Below, in pieces: positions 19,543 to 28,673 of a stretch of 64,000 nt of DNA. Source of the DNA: Allorhodoferax sp032337135 (GTDB lineage: Bacteria > Pseudomonadota > Gammaproteobacteria > Burkholderiales > Burkholderiaceae_C); contig NZ_JAVXZZ010000001.1 of the NCBI RefSeq assembly GCF_032337135.1, forward strand, positions 1,302,001 through 1,366,000, written 5' to 3'. The position numbers and the translations under genes were made by a program. The notes beneath the pieces were generated by a model that was given only the letters and a program-made list of their open reading frames with translations, did no database searches and was not told where the DNA came from. Within the stretch, counting starts at the first letter, position 1; every line of letters starts with the position of its first letter.

Positions 19543-20708
19543 GCCCCGGCCGCCACCGCCTGGCGGCGGTGCCACAGCAGACCCAGCGCCATCAGCACCA
19601 CCGGCAGCACCGAGCCCCAGTTCAGCAGCGTCCAGCCACTGGTGGTCACCAGGGCGCCCGAGGCGAACGAGGTGGTGGCCATGACGGCAAACACCACGAA
19701 GTTGATCGCGCCCTGGGCGCGGTCCTTTTCCTCGGGGCGGTAGGCGTTCAGCGACAGCGCGGTGCTGCCGGTGAACAGGAAGTTCCAGCCCACGCCCAGC
19801 AGGAACAGGGCGATGGTGAACTGGTGCAGGTCCTGGCCTGAGAGCGCCACCGCAATGCAGGCCAGGTTCAGCGCCACGCCGGCCCACATCACATTGGCGG
19901 TACCGAAGCGCTTGATCAGGTGGCCGGTAAAGAAGCCCGGCGCGAACATGCCGATCACGTGCCATTCGAGCACGAAGGCGGCCTGGTCAAAGTTCAGTCC
20001 GCACTGCTGCATGGCCAGTGGTGTGGCCGCCATCAGCAGGTTCATCACGCCGTAGCTCAGGGCCGCGCTGCCGCAGGCCACGATGAACACCGGCTGCTTG
20101 GCAATCTCCCACATCGGCCGCCCGGTGGAGGCACCGGCCTTGGGTGGCTGGTGGGCGGGGAACTGCACAAAGGCCATCAGCAGCATGGCCAGCAGGCCCA
20201 CCACGGCCAGCGCCACATAGGCCCCGGCAAACGGCACTTCCAGCAGGCTGCGTGACTTGGCAGCCAGGTTCGGGCCGATGACGGCACCGATCAGGCCGCC
20301 GGCCATTACCAGCGACACCGCCTTCTCGCGCAGCGGCGCCTGAACCAGCTCGGCTGCGGCAAAGCGGTAGAGCTGGCCGTTGGCGCTGTAGTAGCCGGCA
20401 ATCACCGTGGCCGCTACCACCACCCAGAACTGCTTCTCGGCCACGCCCCAGGCGCCCAGCAGGGCCGACAGCACCGCCACCAGCAACCCGATCTGGAACG
20501 AGGTCTTGCGCCCGTAGCGGCTCTGCGTGCGCGCCACCAGCGAGGTGCTCAGCGCGCCGCCCACCACGTAGCCCATGACCGGCAGCGTCGCCATCCAGCC
20601 GTAGGGCGCCAGGGCAAAGCCCACCAGGCCATTGATGGCGATGAAGGTGACGTTGTTGGTGAGGAACAAGCCCTGGCACAGGGCCAGCAGCCAAAGGTTG
20701 CGGTTCAT
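19539..20708 (-). CDS. MFS transporter
   Basis: 389 residues from the ATG at 20708 (MNRNLWLLALCQGLFL). Twelve membrane segments are expected; the loop between helices 2 and 3 carries ARTQSRYGRKTSFQIG, a variant of the MFS loop motif G-x-x-x-D-R-x-G-R-K. Family members with this start are annotated as major facilitator proteins of the YajR/antibiotic-resistance-like class. The substrate cannot be inferred. The short divergent region to ubiU contains an FNR-type box that is better placed for ubiU. Confidence 0.88.
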   Translation of the reverse strand: MNRNLWLLALCQGLFLTNNVTFIAINGLVGFALAPYGWMATLPVMGYVVGGALSTSLVARTQSRYGRKTSFQIGLLVAVLSALLGAWGVAEKQFWVVVAATVIAGYYSANGQLYRFAAAELVQAPLREKAVSLVMAGGLIGAVIGPNLAAKSRSLLEVPFAGAYVALAVVGLLAMLLMAFVQFPAHQPPKAGASTGRPMWEIAKQPVFIVACGSAALSYGVMNLLMAATPLAMQQCGLNFDQAAFVLEWHVIGMFAPGFFTGHLIKRFGTANVMWAGVALNLACIAVALSGQDLHQFTIALFLLGVGWNFLFTGSTALSLNAYRPEEKDRAQGAINFVVFAVMATTSFASGALVTTSGWTLLNWGSVLPVVLMALGLLWHRRQAVAAGA

Positions 20709-20791
20709 GGGATTTATATACAGCAGGGGGTACCCGACATTATCGTTTCTTCCGCACACCGGGGTGGGCTGGACGGGAATTTCAGAAGGAG

Positions 20792-20805
20792 TTGACCTAT
20801 GTCAG
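20792..20805 (+). promoter_or_regulatory. FNR/DNR-type box upstream of ubiU
   Basis: TTGACCTATGTCAG matches the dyad TTGAY-N4-RTCAA with one mismatch (final G). Its centre would lie at about -41.5 of a start of transcription near 20840, with TACCTT at 20828-20833 as a plausible -10 and a 25-base leader to the ubiU ATG at 20865. This geometry is that of a class II FNR-activated promoter. Confidence 0.7.
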
Positions 20806-20864
20806 GGCCCGAAAACCGGGCCACTGCTACCTTCGCCGCCTTCAGTGTTCACGAAGCACACACC

Positions 20865-21920
20865 ATGACTACCACCACTTTGGAGCGCGATGCCGCCGCC
20901 CCGGACGCCGCGGCTGCGCCCATGGAACTGGTCTGCCCGGCCGGCAGCCTGCCCGCCCTCAAGACCGCCATCGACCACGGCGCCGACTGCGTCTACCTGG
21001 GCTTTCGCGACGCCACCAACGCACGCAACTTCGCCGGGCTGAACTTCGACGAGAAGGCCATTGCCCAGGGCATCGAGTACGCCCACAGCCGCGGGCGCAA
21101 GGTGCTCGTGGCCCTGAACACCTACCCGCAGGCCGCCAGCCCGCAGCTGTGGCAGGCCGCCATCGACCGCGCCGCCGGTGCCGGGGTGGACGCCGTCATC
21201 CTGGCCGACCCTGGTCTCATGGCCTACGCCGCCAAGCACCAGCCCCAACTGCGCCTGCACCTCTCGGTACAGGGTTCGGCCACCAACTACGAGGCCATCA
21301 ACTTCTACCACGAGCACTTCGGCATCCAGCGCGCTGTGCTGCCGCGCGTGCTGTCCATCGCCCAGGTGGAACACGTGCTGGAGAAGACCCCGGTGGAGAT
21401 CGAGGTGTTCGGCTTCGGCAGCCTGTGCGTCATGGTCGAAGGCCGCTGCGCCTTGTCCAGCTACGCCACCGGCGAGGCCCCCAACACCAACGGCGTGTGC
21501 TCGCCACCGAAGGCCGTGCGCTGGGTCGAAACCCCGCAGGGCCGCGAGTCGCGCCTCAACGGTGTGCTCATCGACCGTTACGCCCCGGGCGAGAACGCGG
21601 GCTACCCCACGCTGTGCAAGGGCCGCTTCGACGTGGGCGACGAAGAGAACTACTACGCCATCGAGGAGCCCACCAGCCTCAACACGCTGGAGCTACTCCC
21701 GAAGCTCATGAAGATGGGTGTCAGCGCCATCAAGATCGAAGGCCGCCAGCGCAGCCCGGCCTACGTGGCCCAGGTGACCAAGGTGTGGCGCGAAGCCATC
21801 GACAACTGCCGTGCCAACCCGCACCGCTACTCGGCCAAACCGGCCTGGATGGCCGACCTCGACAAGGTCGGTGAAGGCCAGCAACACACGCTGGGCGCCT
21901 ACCACCGCTCCTGGAAGTGA
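20865..21920 (+). CDS. ubiU: Oxygen-independent ubiquinone hydroxylation protein UbiU (U32 family)
   Basis: 351 residues from the ATG at 20865; an earlier in-frame ATG at 20799 overlaps the FNR-type box and is unlikely. It belongs to peptidase family U32 and has the four cysteines of the UbiU [4Fe-4S] site at residues 188, 195, 212 and 251, with spacing (7, 17, 39) identical to that of the E. coli protein. With UbiV it hydroxylates ubiquinone precursors without oxygen, using prephenate as oxygen donor in E. coli. First gene of ubiUVT-ubiXD. Confidence 0.96.
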   Translation: MTTTTLERDAAAPDAAAAPMELVCPAGSLPALKTAIDHGADCVYLGFRDATNARNFAGLNFDEKAIAQGIEYAHSRGRKVLVALNTYPQAASPQLWQAAIDRAAGAGVDAVILADPGLMAYAAKHQPQLRLHLSVQGSATNYEAINFYHEHFGIQRAVLPRVLSIAQVEHVLEKTPVEIEVFGFGSLCVMVEGRCALSSYATGEAPNTNGVCSPPKAVRWVETPQGRESRLNGVLIDRYAPGENAGYPTLCKGRFDVGDEENYYAIEEPTSLNTLELLPKLMKMGVSAIKIEGRQRSPAYVAQVTKVWREAIDNCRANPHRYSAKPAWMADLDKVGEGQQHTLGAYHRSWK

Positions 21921-21938
21921 CGGAGTTGAAAGGAACAA

Positions 21939-22868
21939 ATGAAACTCTCACTAGGTCCCCTGCAGTACTACTGGCCGCGCCAGACGGTGTTTGACTTCTA
22001 CCAGCAGGTCGCGCAGATGCCCGTGGACATCGTCTACGTCGGCGAAGCCGTGTGCTCGCGGCGCAAGGAACTGCGTCTGGCCGACTGGCTCGACGTGGCG
22101 CGCATGCTGCGCGACGCCGGCAAGGACGTGGTGCTCTCCACCATGACGCTGATCGAATCCAGTGCCGACGTGGGCACCCTGCACAAGGTCACGGCCAACG
22201 GCGAATTCATGGTCGAAACCAACGACATGGGCGCGGTGCATTGCCTGCAAGGCAAGGTGCCCTTCGTGGCCGGGCCGCACTGCAACATCTACAACCTGCC
22301 CACCCTGCAATGGCTGGCACCCTTGGGCGTGCAGCGCTGGGTCATCCCGCTGGAAATGGGAGCGGCAGATCTGGCCATCCTCCAAGGTGGTCGTCCCGCG
22401 GGTGTGCAGACCGAGGTGTTTGCGTACGGCCGCATGCCGCTGGCGTTTTCTGCACGCTGTTTCACCGCGCGCCACAACAACCTGCCCAAGGACGACTGCC
22501 AGTTCCTGTGCATAGCCCACCCCGACGGTCTGCTGCTGCGCACGCGCGAGCAGGAAGGCTTCCTGGTGCTCAACGGCATCCAGACCCAGTCGGCCAAGGT
22601 CTACAACTTGCTGCCCGAGGTGGCCCAACTGCGCGCTCTGGGCGTGGACGTGCTGCGCATCAGCCCCCAGTCGGCCCACACCGGCGAGATCGTGGCACTG
22701 TTCCGCGCCGTGTTGGACGGCACGCTGTCGGCGTCGGATGCCAATGCCCAGCTGCAGCCGTTGATGCCCGCACAGGGCTGCAACGGCTACTGGCACGGCA
22801 AGCCGGGCCTGGAAACCTGGAAGGCTGATGCCCAAGGCACATTGCAACAGGTGCTGGAACCCGCCTGA
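21939..22868 (+). CDS. ubiV: Oxygen-independent ubiquinone hydroxylation protein UbiV (U32 family)
   Basis: 309 residues, 18 bases after ubiU, with AAAGGA before the ATG. The iron-sulfur cysteines are in place: Cys39 (GEAVCSRR) and a later trio in ARCFTARHNN...DDCQFLC with spacing 13 and 4, as in the E. coli UbiV. It forms the heterodimer with UbiU that carries out the anaerobic hydroxylation steps of ubiquinone synthesis. The adjacent nitrate-reductase operon supplies the context for anaerobic use of quinone. Confidence 0.96.
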   Translation: MKLSLGPLQYYWPRQTVFDFYQQVAQMPVDIVYVGEAVCSRRKELRLADWLDVARMLRDAGKDVVLSTMTLIESSADVGTLHKVTANGEFMVETNDMGAVHCLQGKVPFVAGPHCNIYNLPTLQWLAPLGVQRWVIPLEMGAADLAILQGGRPAGVQTEVFAYGRMPLAFSARCFTARHNNLPKDDCQFLCIAHPDGLLLRTREQEGFLVLNGIQTQSAKVYNLLPEVAQLRALGVDVLRISPQSAHTGEIVALFRAVLDGTLSASDANAQLQPLMPAQGCNGYWHGKPGLETWKADAQGTLQQVLEPA

Positions 22869-22887
22869 GATTCAAAGGACTACGACC

Positions 22888-23409
22888 ATGCAAGCCACCC
22901 CACTGACCTTGCCCAAGCCCGTGGGCGACGTGTTCTCGCGCCTGCCGGCCTACCCCGGTTCGCTCCTGTTCGTCACCGCCCTGAACCTGGCGTTGGCCAA
23001 GCAGCTCGGCGACGACGTGGGCGCCATGCTCAAGGGCAAGCGCCTGCGCCTGTGCGTGACCGACGCGCGTGTGGCTTTCGACTTTGCCTGGACGAACGAT
23101 CGCGGCACGGGCCGCTTCGTGGCCCGCCACGCCAGCAAGCCTGACGCGGTGCCCGACCTCACCATCAGTGCCAGCGCCCACGACTTCGTGCTGCTGGCCC
23201 AGCGCAAGGAAGACCCGGACACCCTGTTCTTCAGCCGCCGCCTCGCCATGGAAGGTGACACCGAACTGGGCCTGATGGTGAAGAACACCATCGACGCCAT
23301 CGAGCTGCCGGTGTTCGACCCCCAGCAGTTCGCCCCGGTCAAGGTGCTGGGCCGCCTGCGCGAACGCGTGCTCAGCCGTGTGGTCATGGCACGAAAGCAC
23401 GGCGGATGA
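22888..23409 (+). CDS. ubiT: Ubiquinone anaerobic biosynthesis accessory factor UbiT (SCP2 domain)
   Basis: 173 residues from the ATG at 22888, 19 bases after ubiV. The SCP2 sterol-carrier-like domain spans most of the protein (LCVTDARVAFDFAWTNDRG, LTISASAHDFVLLAQRKEDPD, LFFSRRLAMEGDTELG). UbiT is the lipid-binding partner required, in place of UbiJ, for anaerobic ubiquinone synthesis. The stop overlaps the ubiX start (ATGA). Confidence 0.94.
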   Translation: MQATPLTLPKPVGDVFSRLPAYPGSLLFVTALNLALAKQLGDDVGAMLKGKRLRLCVTDARVAFDFAWTNDRGTGRFVARHASKPDAVPDLTISASAHDFVLLAQRKEDPDTLFFSRRLAMEGDTELGLMVKNTIDAIELPVFDPQQFAPVKVLGRLRERVLSRVVMARKHGG

Positions 23410-24038
23410 ACACTGCCGCAGCGCCGCAGCGCCGCATCGTGGTGGCCATATCGGGCGCCAGCGGCGCCGTGTACGGTGTGCGCCTGCTGCAGATGCTGCG
23501 TGACATACCCGGCGTACAAACCCACCTTACGGTGTCCAACGCCGGTTACCTGAACTTGCGCCAGGAACTGGACATGGGGCCCGAGCAACTGCACCCCTTG
23601 GCCGACGTGGTCTACCCCGTGGCCGATGTGGGCGCGGCCATTGCCAGCGGCTCGTTCGCTGCCTCCGGCATGGTGGTGGCGCCCTGCTCCATGCGCACCC
23701 TGGGCAGCGTGGCCCATGCGCTCAGCGACAACCTCATTGCCCGCGCGGCCGACGTCATGCTCAAGGAGCGTCGCCGCCTCGTCCTCATGGTGCGTGAAAC
23801 CCCGCTGCACCTGGCACACCTGCGCAACATGACCGCCGCTACCGAAATGGGTGCCATCGTGTTCCCGCCCGTGCCCGCCTTCTACCAGCGCCCCAGCACC
23901 ATCGACGAACTGGTGACGCACAGCGTGAGCCGCGTCATCGACCTGCTGGGCCTGCCCCAGCCGGACGCGCCACGCTGGGGAGGCTTGCACACGCCCAGCA
24001 ATGTGCTGCCCTTCGAAGCACCCCGGCGCGAACCCTGA
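23406..24038 (+). CDS. ubiX: Flavin prenyltransferase UbiX
   Basis: 210 residues, coupled to ubiT by overlap. It prenylates FMN with dimethylallyl phosphate to make the prFMN cofactor needed by UbiD. Motifs include VAISGASGAVYGVRLLQML (FMN phosphate loop), ASGMVVAPCSMRTLGSVAHALSDNL and ERRRLVLMVRETPLHLAHLRNM. The location directly before ubiD puts cofactor synthesis and its user in one operon. Confidence 0.96.
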   Translation: MNTAAAPQRRIVVAISGASGAVYGVRLLQMLRDIPGVQTHLTVSNAGYLNLRQELDMGPEQLHPLADVVYPVADVGAAIASGSFAASGMVVAPCSMRTLGSVAHALSDNLIARAADVMLKERRRLVLMVRETPLHLAHLRNMTAATEMGAIVFPPVPAFYQRPSTIDELVTHSVSRVIDLLGLPQPDAPRWGGLHTPSNVLPFEAPRREP

Positions 24039-24040
24039 CC

Positions 24041-25525
24041 ATGGCCTACCAGGATCTGCGCGACTTCATGGCCCAGCTCGAAGCCCAGGGCGAGCTGCGC
24101 CGCGTGGCCGCCCCGGTGTCGCCCTACCTGGAAATGACCGCGCTGTGCGACCGCACCCTGCGCGCGGCTGGCCCGGCCCTGCTGTTTGAAAACCCCACCG
24201 GGCACAGCATGCCGGTGCTGGGCAACCTGTTTGGCACCCCGAAGCGCGTGGCCATGGGCATGGGCGTGAACGACACGCGCGAGCTGCGCCAGTTCGGCCA
24301 GGTGCTGGCGGCCCTGAAGGAGCCCGAGGCGCCCAAGGGCTTCAAGGACATCGTGGGCCTCTCCAGCCTGGTCAAGACCCTGTGGAACATGGCGCCCAGG
24401 CTGCAGCGCAGCGCCCCCTGCCAGGAAGTGGTGTGGGAGGGTGACGACGTGGACTTAGGCACCCTGCCCATCCAGCACTGCTGGCCCGGCGACGTGGCCC
24501 CGCTCATCACCTGGGGCCTGGTCATCACGCGTGGCCCGCACAAGCCACGGCAGAACCTGGGCATCTACCGCCAGCAGGTGCTGTCGCGCAACCAGGTCAT
24601 CATGCGCTGGCTGCCGCACCGGGGCGGCGCGCTCGACTTCCGCGAACACACGCTGCGCTTTCCGGACCAGCCCTACCCCGTGTGCGTGGCCCTGGGGGCC
24701 GACCCGGCCACCATACTGGGCGCCGTCACCCCGGTGCCCGACAGCCTGTCGGAATACCAATTCGCAGGCCTGCTGCGCGGCAGCCGCACCGAGGTGGTGA
24801 AGGCCCTGGGCTGCGACCTGCAGGTGCCGGCCAGCGCCGAGATCGTGCTCGAAGGCCACATCTACCCCGACGCAAATCACCCCAGCGGCTTTGCCCATGC
24901 GCTCGAAGGCCCGTATGGCGACCACACCGGCTACTACAACGAGCAGGCCGAGTTTCCGGTGTTCACCATCGACCGCATCACTAAGAAGCGCGCGCCCATC
25001 TACCACTCCACCTACACCGGCAAGCCGCCCGACGAGCCCGCCATGCTGGGCGTGGCCATGAACGAGCTGTTCGTGCCGCTGCTGCAGCGCCAGTACACCG
25101 AGGTGCTCGACTTCTACCTGCCGCCCGAAGGCTGCAGTTACCGCATGGCGGTGGTCAGCATCAAAAAGGCCTATCCCGGCCACGCGCGGCGCATCATGTT
25201 TGGCGTGTGGAGCTTTCTGCGCCAGTTCATGTACACCAAGTTCATCGTGGTGGTCGACGAAGACGTGGACGTGCGCGACTGGAAAGACGTGATCTGGGCC
25301 ATCACCACGCGCATGGACCCCACGCGCGACACCCTGCTGGTGGACAGCACGCCCATCGACTACCTGGACTTCGCCTCGCCCGTGAGTGGCCTGGGCAGCA
25401 AGATGGGGCTGGACGCCACCAACAAATGGCCCGGCGAAACCCAGCGCGAATGGGGCCGCACCATCAGCATGACGCCCGAAGTCACCCAGCGCATGGACGC
25501 GCTCTGGGACAGCCTGGGGCTCTGA
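24041..25525 (+). CDS. ubiD: 4-hydroxy-3-polyprenylbenzoate decarboxylase UbiD
   Basis: 494 residues, two bases after ubiX. UbiD uses prenylated FMN to decarboxylate the polyprenylated 4-hydroxybenzoate ring in ubiquinone synthesis. Family signatures are present along the full length: the N-terminal DLRDFMAQLEAQGELRRV, the central TWGLVITRGPHKPRQNLGIYR and the prFMN/metal region with RWLPHRGGALDF and EIVLEGHIYP, and the late GLGSKMGLDATNKWPGE. It completes an oxygen-independent ubiquinone operon. Confidence 0.96.
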   Translation: MAYQDLRDFMAQLEAQGELRRVAAPVSPYLEMTALCDRTLRAAGPALLFENPTGHSMPVLGNLFGTPKRVAMGMGVNDTRELRQFGQVLAALKEPEAPKGFKDIVGLSSLVKTLWNMAPRLQRSAPCQEVVWEGDDVDLGTLPIQHCWPGDVAPLITWGLVITRGPHKPRQNLGIYRQQVLSRNQVIMRWLPHRGGALDFREHTLRFPDQPYPVCVALGADPATILGAVTPVPDSLSEYQFAGLLRGSRTEVVKALGCDLQVPASAEIVLEGHIYPDANHPSGFAHALEGPYGDHTGYYNEQAEFPVFTIDRITKKRAPIYHSTYTGKPPDEPAMLGVAMNELFVPLLQRQYTEVLDFYLPPEGCSYRMAVVSIKKAYPGHARRIMFGVWSFLRQFMYTKFIVVVDEDVDVRDWKDVIWAITTRMDPTRDTLLVDSTPIDYLDFASPVSGLGSKMGLDATNKWPGETQREWGRTISMTPEVTQRMDALWDSLGL

Positions 25526-25602
25526 GGCCCACCTCCGTTTCCGCTACCACGGCGAAACCGCGGTACGTGGCGGGCAAGCCATGCCGCCATGGCTGCCGTG
25601 AA

Positions 25603-25616
25603 TTGATGCAAGTCAA
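25603..25616 (+). promoter_or_regulatory. FNR/DNR-type box 1 upstream of napE
   Basis: TTGATGCAAGTCAA fits TTGAY-N4-RTCAA at every specified position. It is the upstream member of a pair 63 bases apart, centre to centre. Confidence 0.75.
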
Positions 25617-25665
25617 CTTCAGAATTAACCTGGATCAAGGATGAGGGCGGATGACCCGGGAAGAA

Positions 25666-25679
25666 TTGACTGAAGTCAA
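25666..25679 (+). promoter_or_regulatory. FNR/DNR-type box 2 upstream of napE
   Basis: TTGACTGAAGTCAA is a perfect dyad of the TTGAC/GTCAA kind, 27 bases before the napE ATG. Too close for class II activation of napE; it may modulate or repress, or bind a second CRP/FNR-family regulator. Confidence 0.7.
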
Positions 25680-25706
25680 GACACGAAGGTCTTGCAGGAG
25701 AAGTCC

Positions 25707-25862
25707 ATGCCCCCCAGTCCCCCCGAAATCCAGAAGAAGGAAGAGCTGCGCAGCTTCCTGTTCCTGACGGCCGTCATGGTACCTGTGCTGTCGGTCATCG
25801 TCGTCGCGGGCTACGGCTTTGTCGTCTGGATGAGCCAGTTGCTCATGGGCCCGCCGCACTGA
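25707..25862 (+). CDS. napE: Periplasmic nitrate reductase, NapE subunit
   Basis: 51 residues with AGGAG before the ATG. The polar start (PPSPPEIQKKEELRSF) is followed by one membrane helix (LFLTAVMVPVLSVIVVAGYG) and FVVWMSQLLMGPPH, a close match to the NapE pattern. NapE is a small inner-membrane protein of unknown exact role found in nap operons. First gene of napEDABC. Confidence 0.9.
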   Translation: MPPSPPEIQKKEELRSFLFLTAVMVPVLSVIVVAGYGFVVWMSQLLMGPPH

Positions 25863-25867
25863 ACGCC

Positions 25868-26167
25868 ATGCGCACCATTCCCATCACCGAAATTTCCGCC
25901 GACGAGTGGCACGTGGCCGGCATCGTGGTCCAGGCCGTGCCCGAGCGCGCCGACGAGATCGCCGCCTTTGTCGGCTCCATTGCCGATGCCGAAGTGCACG
26001 CCAGCGGCCCCACGGGCAAGCTGGTGGTCACCCTCGAAGCCCCCACCAGCCGCGCCATCGCTGCGCACCTTGAATCCATCCAGAAGACCGACGGTGTGCT
26101 CAGTGCCGCGATGGTCTACCAACGCCACGAATCTGCTGCAGACCTCGACAAGGAGATGACCCCATGA
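25868..26167 (+). CDS. napD: NapA signal-peptide-binding chaperone NapD
   Basis: 99 residues, five bases after napE and overlapping napA by four. NapD has a ferredoxin-like fold and binds the Tat signal peptide of NapA to delay export until the cofactor is inserted. The family pattern is present: HVAGIVVQAVPERADEIAAFV near the N-terminus, GKLVVTLEAP and the late VLSAAMVYQRHES. Confidence 0.93.
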   Translation: MRTIPITEISADEWHVAGIVVQAVPERADEIAAFVGSIADAEVHASGPTGKLVVTLEAPTSRAIAAHLESIQKTDGVLSAAMVYQRHESAADLDKEMTP

Positions 26168-28659
26168 GCCAAACCCGCAGAAGCTTTCTCCGCAACTCCG
26201 CCGCCGTGGCTGCTGCCAGCGCCGCCGGTGTCGAACTGCCGGCCCTGGCGGCCAATGCCGTCACCGATGCCGAACTCAACAACCTGAACTGGTCCAAGGC
26301 CCCCTGCCGCTTCTGCGGCACCGGCTGCGGCGTGATGGTGGGCGTGAAGGAAGGCAAGGTGGTGGCCACCCAGGGCGACCCGCGTGCCGAGGTGAACCGT
26401 GGCCTGAACTGCGTCAAGGGCTACTTCCTGTCCAAGATCATGTACGGCCAGGACCGCCTGACCCAGCCCCTGCTGCGCATGAAGGACGGCAAGTACGACA
26501 AGAACGGCGAGTTCACCCCGGTGAGCTGGGACAAGGCCTTCGACACCATGGCCGAGAAGTTCAAGGCCGCACTGAAAGACAAGGGCCCGTCGGGCGTGGG
26601 CATGTTCGGCTCGGGCCAGTGGACCATCTGGGAAGGCTATGCCGCTTCCAAGCTGTTCAAGGCGGGCTTCCGTTCCAACAACATCGACCCCAATGCGCGC
26701 CACTGCATGGCGTCTGCTGTGGCCGGCTTCATGCGCACCTTCGGCATGGACGAGCCCATGGGCTGCTACGACGACATCGAGGCCACCGACGCCTTCGTGC
26801 TGTGGGGCTCCAACATGGCCGAGATGCACCCCGTGCTGTGGACCCGCGTGACCGACCGCCGCCTGGGCGCACCCAAGACCAAGGTGGCCGTGCTCTCCAC
26901 CTTCGAGCACCGCAGCTTCGACCTGGCCGACATCGGCGCCGTGTTCACACCGCAGACCGACCTGGCCATCCTGAACTACATCGCCCACTACATCATCAAG
27001 ACCGGGCGCGTGAACAAGGACTTCGTCACCAAGCACACCAACTTCAAGCTCGGCAACGACGACATCGGCTACGGCCTGCGCCCCGACCACCCGCTGCAGA
27101 AGGCGGCCAAGAACGCCGGTGCCGCCGGTGCCTCCAAACCCATGAGCTTCGACGAGTACGCCAAGTACGTGGCCCAGTACGACGCCGACAAGGTCAGCAA
27201 GCTCTCGGGCGTGCCCAAGGCCACGCTGGACAAGATTGCCGAGCTGTACGCCGACCCCAAGACCCGGGTGGTGTCGTTCTGGACCATGGGCTTCAACCAG
27301 CACACCCGCGGTGTCTGGGCCAACAACCTGGTCTACAACCTGCACCTGCTCACCGGCAAGATCGCCACCCCCGGCAACAGCCCGTTCTCGCTCACCGGCC
27401 AGCCCTCGGCCTGCGGCACGGCGCGCGAGGTGGGCACCTTCTCGCACCGCCTGCCGGCCGACATGCTGGTCACCGACCCCAAGCACCGCGCCAAGGCCGA
27501 AGGCATCTGGAAGCTGCCCGAAGGCACCATTCCCGACAAGCCCGGCTACCACGCCGTGCTGCAGAACCGCATGCTCAAGGACGGCAAGCTCAACGCCTAC
27601 TGGGTGCAGGTCAACAACAACATGCAGGCCGCCGCCAACATGATGCAGGAGACCCTGCCCGGCTACCGCAACCCGGCCAACTTCATCGTCGTCTCCGACG
27701 CCTACCCCACGGTCACCACGCTGGCGGCCGACCTGATCCTGCCCAGTGCGATGTGGGTGGAGAAGGAGGGCGCCTACGGCAACGCCGAGCGCCGCACCCA
27801 GTTCTGGCACCAGCTGGTGGACGCGCCCGGAGAGGCCCGCTCCGACCTGTGGCAGCTGGTCGAGTTCTCCAAGCGTTTCAAGATCGAAGAGGTTTGGCCC
27901 GCCGACCTGATTGCCAAGATGCCCTCGGTGAAGGGCAAGACCATGTTTGACGTGCTGTTCCGCAACGGCCAGGTCGACAAGTTCCCGTTGAAGGACGTGG
28001 ACAGCGCCTATGCCAACCAGGAAGCCAAGCACTTCGGCTTCTACCTGCAAAAGGGCCTGTTCGAGGAATACGCCGAGTTCGGCCGCGGCCATGGCCACGA
28101 CCTGGCCCCGTTCGACACCTACCACAAGGAGCGCGGCCTGCGCTGGCCCGTGGTGGAGGGCAAGGAAACCCAGTGGCGCTACAAGGAAGGCACCGACCCC
28201 TACGTGAAGGCCGGCAAGGGCTTCGAGTTCTACGGCAATGCCGACGGCAAGGCCAACATCTTTGCCCTGCCCTACGAGCCACCGGCCGAGTCGCCCGACA
28301 AGGACTTCCCGTTCTGGCTCTCCACCGGCCGCGTGCTGGAGCACTGGCACTCGGGCTCCATGACCCGCCGCGTGCCCGAGCTTTACCGCGCCGTGCCCAA
28401 CGCCGTGTGCTACATGCACCCCGAAGACGCCAAGGCCCTGGGCGTGCGTCGCGGCATGGAGATCGAGGTGGCCTCGCGCCGTGGTGCCATCAAGACCCGC
28501 GTGGAAACCCGTGGCCGCAACAAGCCGCCCAAGGGCCTGGTCTTCGTGCCCTGGTTCGATGCCAGCCAGCTCATCAACAAGGTCACCCTGGACGCCACCG
28601 ACCCGATCTCGCTGCAGACCGACTTCAAGAAGTGCGCGGTCAAGATCACCAAGGTCTGA
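26164..28659 (+). CDS. napA: Periplasmic nitrate reductase catalytic subunit NapA
   Basis: 831 residues, the standard length. The Tat signal (TRRSFLRNSAAVAAASAAG) is followed by the [4Fe-4S] cysteines 48, 51, 55 and 83 and by the molybdenum ligand Cys181 in HCMASAVAGF. Later segments such as TMGFNQHTRGVWANNL and TGRVLEHWHSGSMTRR are typical of bis-MGD oxidoreductases of this class. It reduces nitrate to nitrite in the periplasm with electrons from NapB/NapC. The RBS lies within napD, so translation is coupled. Confidence 0.98.
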   Translation: MSQTRRSFLRNSAAVAAASAAGVELPALAANAVTDAELNNLNWSKAPCRFCGTGCGVMVGVKEGKVVATQGDPRAEVNRGLNCVKGYFLSKIMYGQDRLTQPLLRMKDGKYDKNGEFTPVSWDKAFDTMAEKFKAALKDKGPSGVGMFGSGQWTIWEGYAASKLFKAGFRSNNIDPNARHCMASAVAGFMRTFGMDEPMGCYDDIEATDAFVLWGSNMAEMHPVLWTRVTDRRLGAPKTKVAVLSTFEHRSFDLADIGAVFTPQTDLAILNYIAHYIIKTGRVNKDFVTKHTNFKLGNDDIGYGLRPDHPLQKAAKNAGAAGASKPMSFDEYAKYVAQYDADKVSKLSGVPKATLDKIAELYADPKTRVVSFWTMGFNQHTRGVWANNLVYNLHLLTGKIATPGNSPFSLTGQPSACGTAREVGTFSHRLPADMLVTDPKHRAKAEGIWKLPEGTIPDKPGYHAVLQNRMLKDGKLNAYWVQVNNNMQAAANMMQETLPGYRNPANFIVVSDAYPTVTTLAADLILPSAMWVEKEGAYGNAERRTQFWHQLVDAPGEARSDLWQLVEFSKRFKIEEVWPADLIAKMPSVKGKTMFDVLFRNGQVDKFPLKDVDSAYANQEAKHFGFYLQKGLFEEYAEFGRGHGHDLAPFDTYHKERGLRWPVVEGKETQWRYKEGTDPYVKAGKGFEFYGNADGKANIFALPYEPPAESPDKDFPFWLSTGRVLEHWHSGSMTRRVPELYRAVPNAVCYMHPEDAKALGVRRGMEIEVASRRGAIKTRVETRGRNKPPKGLVFVPWFDASQLINKVTLDATDPISLQTDFKKCAVKITKV

Positions 28660-28673
28660 GAGGAGAGACGATC

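Larger units (their letters stand above)
25526..25706 (+). promoter_or_regulatory. nap upstream control region
   Basis: The 181-base gap between ubiD and napE holds a short hairpin (AGCCATG/CATGGCT, 25577-25594) without a T tract, then two perfect FNR/DNR-type dyads at 25603-25616 and 25666-25679. The first is centred 41.5 bases before a possible start near 25651. The two boxes suggest that nap has its own anaerobic promoter apart from read-through from ubiU. Confidence 0.65.

Noticed and set aside
26116..28419. 767-residue minus-strand ORF opposite napA
   Set aside because: It is a Val/Gly/His-rich shadow of the napA third-codon-position pattern, not a real protein.
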